From Streptomyces sp. NBC_00286 (GTDB lineage: Bacteria > Actinomycetota > Actinomycetes > Streptomycetales > Streptomycetaceae): a stretch of DNA of 64,000 nucleotides. The stretch's first letter is position 1, and every line of letters begins with the position of its first letter. The notes under the pieces were generated by a model. It was given only the letters and a program-made list of their open reading frames with translations. It was not told where the DNA came from and did not search any database. Below are positions 40,542 to 48,213 of the stretch, piece after piece. The stretch lies in the NCBI RefSeq assembly GCF_036173125.1, contig NZ_CP108054.1, forward strand, positions 7,407,001 to 7,471,000, in the 5' to 3' direction. The translations under genes and the position numbers were made by a program.

Positions 40542-41479
40542 CACACCCTCTCCAGGACGCTCGAGTTACTCGACGAACCCGACGAACCCGACGTCAGTGC
40601 CATGAACGCGTCGTCCAGCGAGGCGGGCGCCACCTCCAGGCCCCGTATGGCACCCCTCCCGGCGAGCGCGATCACCGTCGCGTCCGAGTCCTCCGTACGC
40701 AGCCGCGCCCGGTCGCCGCGTATCTCCACCGACACCACGCCGGGCAGCAGGGTCAGGCCCTCCGTGGAACGGCCCGCCAGGTCGAAGGCGACCAGGTTGC
40801 CGCCCGCCGCCCGCCTGAGCTGCTCACCGCTGCCGTCGGCGACGATGCGGCCCCGGTCGATGACCACGATCCGGTCGGCGTGGGCGTCAGCCTCCTCCAG
40901 GTAGTGGGTGGAGAAGAGGACGGTGTGGCCGCGCCGCGCGTACGCCCTCATCGAGTCCCAGAAGGCGTATCGCGCCTCCACGTCCAGCGCGGCGGTGGGC
41001 TCGTCGAGCACGATCAGCGCGGGGTTCCCGATGAGCGCGACCGCGAACCGCACCCGCTGCGTCTGGCCCCCGGAGAGCTTGTCGACGCGCCGCCCGGCCA
41101 GCTCGGCGATGCCCGCGAGCTCCAGCGCCTCGGCGACGGGCATCGGCTCCGGATACGTACGGGCGACGAATCCGACCAGCTCGCCCACCGTCACCCGCGG
41201 CACCGGCCGCCCGTCCTGCAGCATGGCGCCCACCCGGCCCGCGCGTACGGCCACTTCCGGCGCCGCGCCGAAGAGTCGTACGACACCCTCGTCGGGCTCG
41301 TTCAGGCCGAGGAGCAGCGATATCGCGGTGGACTTGCCGGCACCGTTGCGCCCGAGCAGGGCGACCGTCTCGCCGCGCGCCAACTCCAGATCGATCCCGT
41401 CCACGGCCCGTACCGAGCCGAAGGTCTTGACCGCCCCCGTGAAGGACACGGCCTGTTGTGTCCCAGTCGTTTTCGTCAT
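40541..41479 (-). CDS. ABC exporter ATP-binding protein (DrrA type)
   Basis: 312 aa from ATG 41477-41479. Walker A GRNGAGKS at 43-50, Q-loop LQDGRPVPRVTVGE, signature KLSGGQTQRVR, Walker B LIVLDEPTAALD and the switch His in FSTHYLEEAD are all intact. The C-terminal 80 residues form the DrrA-type regulatory extension, ending in a Ser/Gly/Asn repeat (SGSSGSSSNSS). First gene of a four-gene operon (ATPase, permease, kinase, regulator). The cargo is unknown; DrrA-like exporters carry antibiotics or lipids. Confidence 0.93.
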   Translation of the reverse strand: MTKTTGTQQAVSFTGAVKTFGSVRAVDGIDLELARGETVALLGRNGAGKSTAISLLLGLNEPDEGVVRLFGAAPEVAVRAGRVGAMLQDGRPVPRVTVGELVGFVARTYPEPMPVAEALELAGIAELAGRRVDKLSGGQTQRVRFAVALIGNPALIVLDEPTAALDVEARYAFWDSMRAYARRGHTVLFSTHYLEEADAHADRIVVIDRGRIVADGSGEQLRRAAGGNLVAFDLAGRSTEGLTLLPGVVSVEIRGDRARLRTEDSDATVIALAGRGAIRGLEVAPASLDDAFMALTSGSSGSSSNSSVLERV

Positions 41480-41682
41480 GGGTACGACGCTACGAATTCG
41501 GAGGCAGCGCCCGGCAGATGCGCTTGTACGGACTCGGGCGGGACAAATGTCACTGCCCAGGCTCCGGGCGTAGCCGTGTCGCAGTCCATAGCAATCGCCA
41601 TAGCCCGGAGTCTGCTCATCTGACATAGCGTCAGGAGTCTTCACAAGTGCTGGGAGCTGGGCTATACAGAGGGTCGCCGTAC

Positions 41683-41696
41683 TGGAACGCGTTCTA
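41683..41696. promoter_or_regulatory. KstR operator of the MaoC/alcohol dehydrogenase/SDR operon
   Basis: TGGAACGCGTTCTA matches TNNAACNNGTTNNA exactly; the core GGAACGCGTTC is nearly palindromic and GTTCTAGAAC overlaps its right end. It lies 107 bp before the MaoC start. Confidence 0.83.
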
Positions 41697-41724
41697 GAAC
41701 GGGCGGGTTCCGCGGCCCGAGGTC

Positions 41725-41766
41725 GACCTCGGTGCGTCCGACGGTGCGGACGGTCGCACCGAGGTC
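41725..41766 (+). promoter_or_regulatory. Perfect hairpin in the leader of the MaoC operon
   Basis: GACCTCGGTGCG (41725-41736) pairs perfectly with CGCACCGAGGTC (41755-41766), with an inner TCCG/CGGA extension. It ends 36 nt before the start codon; an mRNA stabiliser or attenuator is possible. Confidence 0.6.
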
Positions 41767-41802
41767 TTCTCCGCCGACGATCCGCCAGCAGTCAGGAGCC
41801 GC

Positions 41803-42660
41803 ATGCCCATCGACCCCGCCAAGGCCCTCGCCGCCGAGCCCCGGACCGGCGAGATCACCTGGAACCACAAGGACGTCCAGCTCTACCACCTGGGCATCGG
41901 CGCGGGCGTCCCGGCGACCGACCCCGACGAGCTGCGCTACACCCTCGAGTCCAGGCTGCACGTTCTGCCGAGCTTCGCGACCGTGGCGGGCGCGGGTTCT
42001 CCGGGCGTGATCGGCGGACTGTCCATGCCGGGCATCGAGGTCGACCTCGCCCACGTACTGCACGGCGGCCAGAGCATCGAGCTGCACCGTCCGATTCCCG
42101 CCGAGGGGAAGGCGCGTGCCACCGCACGGATCGCGGCCGTGTACGACAAGGGCAAGGCCGCCATCCTCGTCATGCGCACCGAAGTCGCCGACGACGAGGG
42201 CCCGTTGTGGACGAACGACGCCCAGATCTTCGTACGCGGGGAAGGCGGCTTCGGCGGCGAACGCGGCCCCTCCACCCGCCTCGAACCACCGACCGGCGAC
42301 CCGAGCAGGGAGGTCGAGCGGCACGTCCGCGAGGACCAGGCCCTGCTCTACCGCCTCTCCGGCGACTGGAACCCGCTGCACGCCGACCCGGAGTTCGCCA
42401 AGCGCGCCGGGTTCGACCGGCCGATCCTGCACGGGCTGTGCACGTACGGAATCACGCTCAAGGCGGTCGTCGACACGCTGCTCGGCGGCGATGTGGCACG
42501 GGTCCGCTCCTACAGCACGCGCTTCGCCGGGATCGTCTTCCCCGGCGAGACCCTCCGCATCCGGATGTGGCAACAGGACGGCCGGGTCCGGGTGGCGGTG
42601 ACGGCAGTTGAGCGGGACGACGCGCCGGTACTGGCCGACACGATCATCGAACACGCATGA
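41803..42660 (+). CDS. MaoC-type 2-enoyl-CoA hydratase, sterol side-chain type
   Basis: 285 aa, GGAG before ATG 41803. A double hot-dog protein. The N-terminal half (YTLESRLHVLPSFATVAGAG...VDLAHVLHGGQSIELHRPIP) binds substrate. The C-terminal half has the hydratase-2 motif LYRLSGDWNPLHADPEFA with Asp188 and His193, then GFDRPILHGLCTYG. This is the eukaryotic MFE-2-like form and by recall resembles mycobacterial Rv3538 (286 aa), a KstR-regulated hydratase of sterol side-chain oxidation. It heads a three-gene run with a perfect KstR site upstream. It adds water to the 2-enoyl-CoA made by FadE enzymes. Confidence 0.9.
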   Translation: MPIDPAKALAAEPRTGEITWNHKDVQLYHLGIGAGVPATDPDELRYTLESRLHVLPSFATVAGAGSPGVIGGLSMPGIEVDLAHVLHGGQSIELHRPIPAEGKARATARIAAVYDKGKAAILVMRTEVADDEGPLWTNDAQIFVRGEGGFGGERGPSTRLEPPTGDPSREVERHVREDQALLYRLSGDWNPLHADPEFAKRAGFDRPILHGLCTYGITLKAVVDTLLGGDVARVRSYSTRFAGIVFPGETLRIRMWQQDGRVRVAVTAVERDDAPVLADTIIEHA

Positions 42661-42681
42661 ACTCTTGAGGGGAGCCGCACC

Positions 42682-43758
42682 ATGCGGGCAGCCGTACTGC
42701 ACGAGATCGGCCAGGAAAAACTCGAGGTCCTCGACGACGTCGAGGCGACGGGCTTCGGCCCCGGCCGCGTGAAGATCCGGATACGGGCCACCGGACTGTG
42801 CCACTCGGACCTCTCGGGGATGTCCGGGGTCCTGCCCCAGCCCGCGCCGTTCGTGCCGGGGCACGAGGGGGCCGGCGAGATCCTGGACGTCGGCGAAGGC
42901 GTCACGAACCTCAAACCGGGCGACCGCGTCGTCGTCTGCTGGCTGCCCGCCTGCAACGCCTGCCCCTCCTGCAAACGCGGCCAGACCGAGCTGTGCCTGG
43001 CCGGGTTCATGAACGCCGGCACGCCCAACTTCAAGCGCCCCACAGGCGATGTCTTCGGCATGGCGGGCACCGGAACCTTCACCGAGGAGGTCGTGGTCGA
43101 CGCGGGCTGCGCCGTACCCATCCCCGACGACGTGCCCTTCGACATCGCGGCCCTCATCGGCTGCGGGGTCACCACGGGACTCGGCGCCGCCCTCAACACC
43201 GCCGATGTGGAAGCCGGTTCGTCGGTCGCGGTCATCGGCTGCGGCGGCGTCGGCATCTCCGCGATCCAGGGCGCGCGGCTCAAGGGCGCCGCCGAGATCG
43301 TCGCCGTCGACCCGGTCGCCTCACGCCGCGAGTCCGCGCTGAAGTTCGGCGCCACCAGGGCCGTATCGCCGGACGAACTCCCCGACACCAAGCAGACGTT
43401 GACCGCGGGCGAGGGCTTCGACTACGTCTTCGAGGTCGTCGGCAAGTCCGCCACCGCCCGCACCGCGTACGAGAACACTCGCCGCGGCGGCACACTGGTC
43501 GTCGTCGGCGCCGGCGCCATGGACGACTTCCTGCAACTCAGCATGTTCGAGCTGTTCTTCGACGAGAAGCGGATTCTGCCGAGCATGTACGGCGGTGGGG
43601 ACGTCCTTCGCTCGTACGAGCGGACCATCGCGCTGTGGCGTGCCGGGCGCATCGACCTCGAGGGACTGATCACCCACCGGGTGCCGCTGAGCGAGATCAA
43701 CGAGGCGTTGGACCAGATGCGTACCGGTGTGGCGCTGCGTACGTGTATCGAGATCTGA
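42682..43758 (+). CDS. Zinc-dependent medium-chain alcohol dehydrogenase
   Basis: 358 aa; AGGGGAG precedes ATG 42682. Catalytic zinc ligands are Cys40 in TGLCHSD and His61-Glu62 in GHEGAGEI; the structural zinc lobe has four cysteines (ACNACPSCKRGQTELC, residues 90-105). The Rossmann motif is VIGCGGVGISAIQGA, followed by an NAD-specific Asp (IVAVDPVASRR). It oxidises an alcohol to an aldehyde or ketone with NAD+. It lies 21 bp after the MaoC gene under KstR control, and its product could be further oxidised by the aldehyde dehydrogenase at 10.6 kb. The exact substrate is unknown. Confidence 0.92.
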   Translation: MRAAVLHEIGQEKLEVLDDVEATGFGPGRVKIRIRATGLCHSDLSGMSGVLPQPAPFVPGHEGAGEILDVGEGVTNLKPGDRVVVCWLPACNACPSCKRGQTELCLAGFMNAGTPNFKRPTGDVFGMAGTGTFTEEVVVDAGCAVPIPDDVPFDIAALIGCGVTTGLGAALNTADVEAGSSVAVIGCGGVGISAIQGARLKGAAEIVAVDPVASRRESALKFGATRAVSPDELPDTKQTLTAGEGFDYVFEVVGKSATARTAYENTRRGGTLVVVGAGAMDDFLQLSMFELFFDEKRILPSMYGGGDVLRSYERTIALWRAGRIDLEGLITHRVPLSEINEALDQMRTGVALRTCIEI

Positions 43759-43775
43759 CCCAGGTGTGTGCGCGA

Positions 43776-43807
43776 AATGTGACACCTCGGAGTCGGGGTG
43801 TCACATT
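43776..43807. terminator. Hairpin between the alcohol dehydrogenase and SDR genes
   Basis: AATGTGACACC pairs perfectly with GGTGTCACATT around a 10-nt loop. It could give partial termination within the operon. Confidence 0.7.
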
Positions 43808-43810
43808 CCG

Positions 43811-43854
43811 CCGACCGACTGCCGACCGACTGCCAACCGACTGTCAACTGACTT
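43811..43854. repeat. Four 11-bp direct repeats upstream of the SDR gene
   Basis: CCGACCGACTG, CCGACCGACTG, CCAACCGACTG and TCAACTGACTT follow one another without gaps. The 11-bp period is one helical turn. Confidence 0.85.
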
Positions 43855-43875
43855 CCGATGGCTGAAGGGGCCTTG

Positions 43876-44817
43876 ATGTCACTGCCACTTGAAGGGCGAG
43901 CCGCGATCGTTACCGGGGCGGGCCGGGGGCTCGGCCGGGCCGAGGCGCTGGAGCTCGCCCGGCTCGGTGCCGCCGTCGTCGTCAACGACTTCGGTCAGCC
44001 GGGGCGGGACGGTTCCGGCGAGGCGTCGGCCGGGCCCGCCGAGGAGGTCGCGGACGAGATCCGGGCGACGGGCGGTCGCGCGGTCGCCCACATCGGTGAC
44101 GTGGCGGATCACCAACAGGCGCGGGAACTGGTCGAGTCGGCGGTCAATACGTTCGGCCGGCTGGACATCCTCGTCAACAACGCGGGCATCCTGCGCGACA
44201 AGATGGTCTTCTCGATGACCGAGGACGAGTGGGACTCCGTCATCCGCGTCCACTTGAAGGGCCACTTCAACACGACCCACTTCGCCGCCGCGCACTGGCG
44301 TAACCGCTCGAAGGCGGCGGGGACCCCGGTGTACGGACGCATCGTCAACACCTCCTCCGAGGCGTTCCTCGCGGGGTCCGCGGGCCAGCCCAACTACGCC
44401 GCCGCCAAAGGCGGAATCGTCGGGCTCACCACCTCCACGGCGTTGGCTCTCGCCAAGTACGGCGTCACGGCGAACGTCATCTGCCCGCGTGCCCGGACCC
44501 GGATGACGGCGGACGTCTTCGCCGGTTCCGGGGAGTCCAGTGAGGGCCTCGACCCGCTCGCCCCCGAGCATGTCGCTCCGCTGGTCGGCTACTTGGCCTC
44601 ACCCGCCGCCGCGCGCATCAACGGCCAGCTCCTGGTCGTCCACGGCGGCATGGTCGCCATCGTCGAACGGCCACGGGTGTCCGCCAAGTTCGACACCAAG
44701 CGGGACGCTTTCAGCTATGAGGAGCTGGACACGGTCCTTACCCCGCACTATGCGGAACGGCCCTTGAACGAAACGTTCGCGGCGACGGAGGTGCTGGGGC
44801 TGAAGCGCGACGCCTGA
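43876..44817 (+). CDS. Short-chain dehydrogenase, Hsd4A-like 3-hydroxyacyl-CoA dehydrogenase
   Basis: 313 aa from ATG 43876 (AAGGGG upstream); ATG 43858 is an alternative. The NAD site is TGAGRGLG (13-20), with an acidic Asp in VVNDFGQPGRDGSG for NAD specificity and NNAGILRDK (101-109). Catalytic Ser160/161, Tyr174 and Lys178 (QPNYAAAKGG) are intact. The GQPGRDGSGE insertion and the long C-terminal extension past residue 250 are the MFE-2-type 3-hydroxyacyl-CoA dehydrogenase layout, as in mycobacterial Hsd4A (Rv3502c, KstR regulon, by recall). It oxidises the product of the MaoC hydratase encoded two genes upstream. Confidence 0.9.
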   Translation: MSLPLEGRAAIVTGAGRGLGRAEALELARLGAAVVVNDFGQPGRDGSGEASAGPAEEVADEIRATGGRAVAHIGDVADHQQARELVESAVNTFGRLDILVNNAGILRDKMVFSMTEDEWDSVIRVHLKGHFNTTHFAAAHWRNRSKAAGTPVYGRIVNTSSEAFLAGSAGQPNYAAAKGGIVGLTTSTALALAKYGVTANVICPRARTRMTADVFAGSGESSEGLDPLAPEHVAPLVGYLASPAAARINGQLLVVHGGMVAIVERPRVSAKFDTKRDAFSYEELDTVLTPHYAERPLNETFAATEVLGLKRDA

Positions 44818-45505
44818 CCCCTGCCGGTATGGGGGAGGGTTTTCTTTCCCCAGCCCCGCCCCTTCCCGAAACGGGGGCTTCGCCCCCGCCCCCCCGCCAG
44901 GGGGTAGTGGGTGACACTTCGTGTCGCGGCTGGGGGTGCGTTGTGGCTGGTCGCGCAGTTCCCCGCGCCCCTAAACAGCCTGCGACTGCCCGCACCCCGA
45001 AGAGCCAGCGAACCGAAAAGCCCGCACCCGGAAGAGCCAGCGAACCGAAATGGCCCGCGTCCCGGAAGGGGCCTGCGCCCCGTACCCGTCCGCGCGGAAA
45101 AGCCCGGACCCCCGACTACCCGCAGCTTTCCGCCGGGGGGAGGGGACGTGGGCCGGTGCGTCGTATGCCCGTCGCTTAGCTTCGGTCTGGGCATACCAGA
45201 ACCCTGTGTCAGCAAGGGGTCGTATGCCCTGTTGGCGACGGGCTGACGCACCGGCCCGCGGCCCCGCACCCACCACGCACCCAAGGGGCGCGGGGAACTG
45301 CGCGAGCAACCACGACGGCGCCGCAGCCGCGACACGCAGTGTCACCCACCACCCCTGGCGGGGGCCTGGGGCGCAGCCCCCAGTTTCGGGAAGGGGCGGG
45401 GCTGGGGAAAGAACCCCCCCAACCGCCGGAGGCACCCCGCGGGTCGGCGCGACAATCCACAACGAACCCGCAGCTTCCAACCGCACCCCCAGCGGAGCGC
45501 CTTCG
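44818..45505. repeat. 688-bp non-coding block of intergenic repeats
   Basis: No credible gene. In order: TTTTCTTTCCCCAGCCCCGC (about 44840), GGCTGGTCGCGCAGTTCC (about 44946), a GAAGAGCCAGCGAACCGAAA direct repeat (about 44999 and 45031), the nested palindrome 45150-45257, GGGGCGCGGGGAACTGCGCG (about 45284, inverted copy), CTGGGGCGCAGCCCC (about 45367) and GGGAAGGGGCGGGGCTGGGG (about 45389, inverted copy). The outer modules face each other, so the whole block is a large imperfect inverted repeat. Confidence 0.88.
45150..45257. repeat. Nested palindromic element
   Basis: GGGCCGGTGCGTC...GCCCGTCGC (45150-45175) is complementary to GCGACGGGC...GACGCACCGGCCC (45235-45257). Inside, GGGCATAC (45189-45196) pairs with GTATGCCC (45222-45229). 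It could form a long cruciform or RNA stem. Confidence 0.8.
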
Positions 45506-45691
45506 TTAGCTCTCGCTCGGCGCCGGCTTCCGGTGCCGCCCCCGAGGCGCAGCCTCGTCGTCCGACACCGAAACAGGCCCCCGATGCCGCCCCCGCCCAC
45601 CATCGACAGGCTGAGACATCGCCATCCGCGGATCCCGCGAATCGCTCCCCGCCACACGCGGATCCGTGGCTGTGTTACTTACCTCGTTCAT
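45506..45691 (-). CDS. Small hydrophilic hypothetical protein
   Basis: 61 aa (MNEVSNTATDPRVAGSDSRD...GRGRHRGPVSVSDDEAAPRG), with two similar halves built on GRHRGPV/GRHRKPA. It has no hydrophobic core and is probably disordered. Composition differs from the Arg-rich shadows around it, and it lies upstream of, and in the same direction as, no other gene. No ribosome site was seen, so expression is uncertain; its repeats may bind nucleic acid (inference). Confidence 0.45.
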   Translation of the reverse strand: MNEVSNTATDPRVAGSDSRDPRMAMSQPVDGGRGRHRGPVSVSDDEAAPRGRHRKPAPSES

Positions 45692-45779
45692 CTAGAAATT
45701 CACCCCGTTGACAAGATCCTTCTTTGGAACGCGGGTGAGTCTAATAGGCACTCTTCTGGCCGGTGAGAGGCGGTAGGGG

Positions 45780-47063
45780 CTACTCAACGGTCACTTCTTC
45801 GGCCCCCGCCCGGCGCGAGCCGCCCGCACGAGCCGCCTGCGCCAACCGCCGCCCCGCAAAGGCACTCGAGAGCTTCCGTACGGTGAACGAAACCGCCGGC
45901 TCCGAGGAACCCGGGTCATACGAGGGCTCGGAGGACTCGGCGGACTCGGCGTACTCCACCTCCGCCGCAACCCCCGCCTCCACAGAACGTGAGACCAACG
46001 ACACCTCGTCCACCACCTCCGCAGGCACCACCACCCGCGAAACCCCACAAGGCAACGCCCCCGTCGAGTACGGCAGCCGAAGCACCCCATCCCGGGTCCA
46101 CAACCCAGAACCCACCAACCACCCCACAGGCGCGGCAAGTTGGCGAACCCTTCGCTCAACAGGCCGCCACACCCCCAGCCAACTGCCCCCGCCAGCGCGA
46201 GCATTACCGTCACCGTCAGCACCGGCGACTGCGATCCGCAAAGCCACCCCACACCACTCCGGCGTCAGCATCTGCCCCGGCTGGATGGCAAACGGCGAAA
46301 CCACATGCTCAGCCATCCGCAACGAGTCCGGAAAGCGCACCGGAAGCGTGCTCCCCAACACGCCCCAGCCCAGCCGCTCCTGCCCCGGCGACGGCGCGTC
46401 CGAGCGGATCAGCAGCAGCCCGCTGTCGGCGTCCGCGAGCAGCAGCCGGTCGTTGCTGGTCTCGGCGATCTGGAGAAGCGGCGACACCTCGCCGTCGCAC
46501 CCCAGGTCGACCACCACCGTCTTGGTCCGGCCGTCCAACTCCCGGTCCAGAGCTAGCAGTCGGTCGTCGCCGGACAGCCACACGCCGCCCGAACAGCGCC
46601 CCGGCACCGTAGCGAGCCGCTCGGGCCCGAAGGCGCCGCCCGCCACCAGCCACACCGTGGTGGAACTCCGGCCCACGGCAACGGCGTACGCCCGAAGGCC
46701 TCCCGGAGCGGGTGGCAGCAGCCGCAACTCCGTTGTGCCGTCCCGGCATTCGACCGCGCCCAGCGGTACCTCACCGGTCCCCGGCCCGGTGGGATACAGC
46801 AGCGCGAACGTGTGCCGCCCCTCCGGCACCCGGTGGATGAGCACGCGCCCGTCCGCCATCGGCTGCACCTCCGTGCCGGGCTCCTCGGGCTCCTTGCCGG
46901 GCAGCGGTACGGCGTACGGCTCGGGGCCGTCCAGGGTCCAGCGCTCCGGGAACCAGGAGTCGCCGCGTGGGGCGAGGCGGGCCGCGTAGGACCCGTCGGC
47001 GGTGATCACGCAACCTGCTCGCGTCCCGTTCTCTGCGGCGGATTCGATGGCACAGGCCGTCAT
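45780..47063 (-). CDS. Hypothetical protein with beta-propeller-like repeats
   Basis: 427 aa from ATG 47061-47063, chosen because GGAGGT lies about 9 nt upstream. Strand-rich repeats (GGLRAYAVAVGRSSTTVWLVAGG, GGVWLSGDDRLLALDREL, ETSNDRLLLADADSGLLLIR, AEHVVSPFAIQPGQML, WLVGSGLWTRDGVLRLPYST) suggest a propeller. A flexible Ser/Glu-rich segment (AESAESSEPSYDPGSSEP) separates this from a basic tail. No signal peptide or membrane segment. Not assigned to a known family; no function is claimed. It is divergent from the Nif3 gene. Confidence 0.78.
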   Translation of the reverse strand: MTACAIESAAENGTRAGCVITADGSYAARLAPRGDSWFPERWTLDGPEPYAVPLPGKEPEEPGTEVQPMADGRVLIHRVPEGRHTFALLYPTGPGTGEVPLGAVECRDGTTELRLLPPAPGGLRAYAVAVGRSSTTVWLVAGGAFGPERLATVPGRCSGGVWLSGDDRLLALDRELDGRTKTVVVDLGCDGEVSPLLQIAETSNDRLLLADADSGLLLIRSDAPSPGQERLGWGVLGSTLPVRFPDSLRMAEHVVSPFAIQPGQMLTPEWCGVALRIAVAGADGDGNARAGGGSWLGVWRPVERRVRQLAAPVGWLVGSGLWTRDGVLRLPYSTGALPCGVSRVVVPAEVVDEVSLVSRSVEAGVAAEVEYAESAESSEPSYDPGSSEPAVSFTVRKLSSAFAGRRLAQAARAGGSRRAGAEEVTVE

Positions 47064-47367
47064 CGTCTGGGTCACCTCCGGCCATGAAGGTAGTTTTCGT
47101 ACGCACAGACGGAGCATCGACAGGCAGACACTTCACACATATGGGTGGCCCATCGGCGATTCGCCTGAGGAAACGAGGGCCGGTGTGCTGGCCGGCTCCC
47201 GGCACCGCCTTCCATGCCTTCCATGTAGGCCGCCCGGCGACGAGCCCCACCATCGACCGGCGCCCGGCCTCTGCCCCCCCTGCCGTCCCCTTCCGGCCTC
47301 TGCCTAGACCCTTGCCTCCCTGCCTCTGCCTACGGCACACGCCGCAGGGGCGGGTAGCCTTTCTTAC
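47064..47367. other. 304-bp divergent intergenic region, pyrimidine-rich
   Basis: Between 47225 and 47335 one strand is strongly C/T-biased with repeated CCTCTGCC-like words. TAGCCT at 47355-47360 is a likely -10 box for the Nif3 gene. No gene is seen. Confidence 0.75.
47355..47360 (+). promoter_or_regulatory. -10 box of a probable leaderless promoter for the Nif3 gene
   Basis: TAGCCT (TANNNT) is followed by 7 nt and the GTG at 47368, leaving no room for a ribosome site. Confidence 0.5.
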
Positions 47368-48213
47368 GTGCCCCGTCTGTCTGAAGTCATCGCCGCGCTC
47401 GACTCCCTCTGGCCCCCCGAGAGGGCGGAGGACTGGGACGCGGTGGGTACGGTCTGCGGAGACCCGGACGGCGAGGTCACGCGCGTATTGCTCGCCGTCG
47501 ACCCGGTCCAGGAGATCGTGGACGAGGCGGTGAAACTGGACGCCGACCTGCTGGTCACCCACCACCCGCTCTACCTGCGCGGTACGACGACGGTGGCGGC
47601 CTCGACCTTCAAGGGCCGCGTGGTGCACACCCTGATCAAGAACGACATCGCGCTGCACGTCGCGCACACGAACGCCGACCAGGCGGATCCGGGCGTCAGC
47701 GACGCCCTCGCCGGTGCGCTGGACATCCGGGTCGTACGGCCCCTCGTGCCGGACCCGACCGACCCCGAAGGCCGCCGGGGCCTGGGCAGGATCTGCGAGC
47801 TGGACCATCCGCTGACCGTCCGCGAACTCGCCGCGCGCGCCGCCGAGCGGCTGCCCGCGACCGCGCAGGGCATCCGGGTCGCGGGCGACGCGGAGGCGCT
47901 CGTACGGACCGTGGCGGTCAGCGGCGGATCCGGCGACAGCCTCTTCGACGACGTACGAGCCGCCGGCGTCGACGCCTTCCTCACCGCGGACCTCCGCCAC
48001 CACCCGGCCTCCGAGGCCCGCGCCCACAGTCCTCTCGCGCTGCTCGACGCGGCGCACTGGGCCACCGAGTGGCCCTGGTGCGAGCTGGCCGCCTCCCAGC
48101 TCGACGAGATTTCCGACCGGAACGGATGGGGACTTCGCGTCCACGTCTCCAAGACGGTCACCGACCCCTGGACCACCCACTCCCCTTCGCTTTCACCTGG
48201 AGCCCCCAACTGA
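47368..48213 (+). CDS. Nif3-like dinuclear metal centre protein
   Basis: 281 aa from GTG 47368. Metal-binding motifs of the NIF3/YbgI family: LLVTHHPLYLRG, HVAHTNADQADPGV and DLRHHPASEA. Family members form hexameric rings with a di-metal site (GTP cyclohydrolase I type 2 family by name, but the activity is unproven). The start LSEVIAALDSLWPPERAEDWD is standard for actinobacteria. Its stop overlaps the CTG start of the zinc-ribbon gene, a conserved pair in Streptomyces by recall. Confidence 0.93.
   Translation: MPRLSEVIAALDSLWPPERAEDWDAVGTVCGDPDGEVTRVLLAVDPVQEIVDEAVKLDADLLVTHHPLYLRGTTTVAASTFKGRVVHTLIKNDIALHVAHTNADQADPGVSDALAGALDIRVVRPLVPDPTDPEGRRGLGRICELDHPLTVRELAARAAERLPATAQGIRVAGDAEALVRTVAVSGGSGDSLFDDVRAAGVDAFLTADLRHHPASEARAHSPLALLDAAHWATEWPWCELAASQLDEISDRNGWGLRVHVSKTVTDPWTTHSPSLSPGAPN

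Larger units (their letters stand above)
41480..41802. other. 323-bp divergent promoter region
   Basis: It separates the ABC exporter operon from the MaoC operon. It holds the KstR site 41683-41696, the leader hairpin 41725-41766 and an AGGAG ribosome site before 41803. No gene is seen. Confidence 0.85.
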
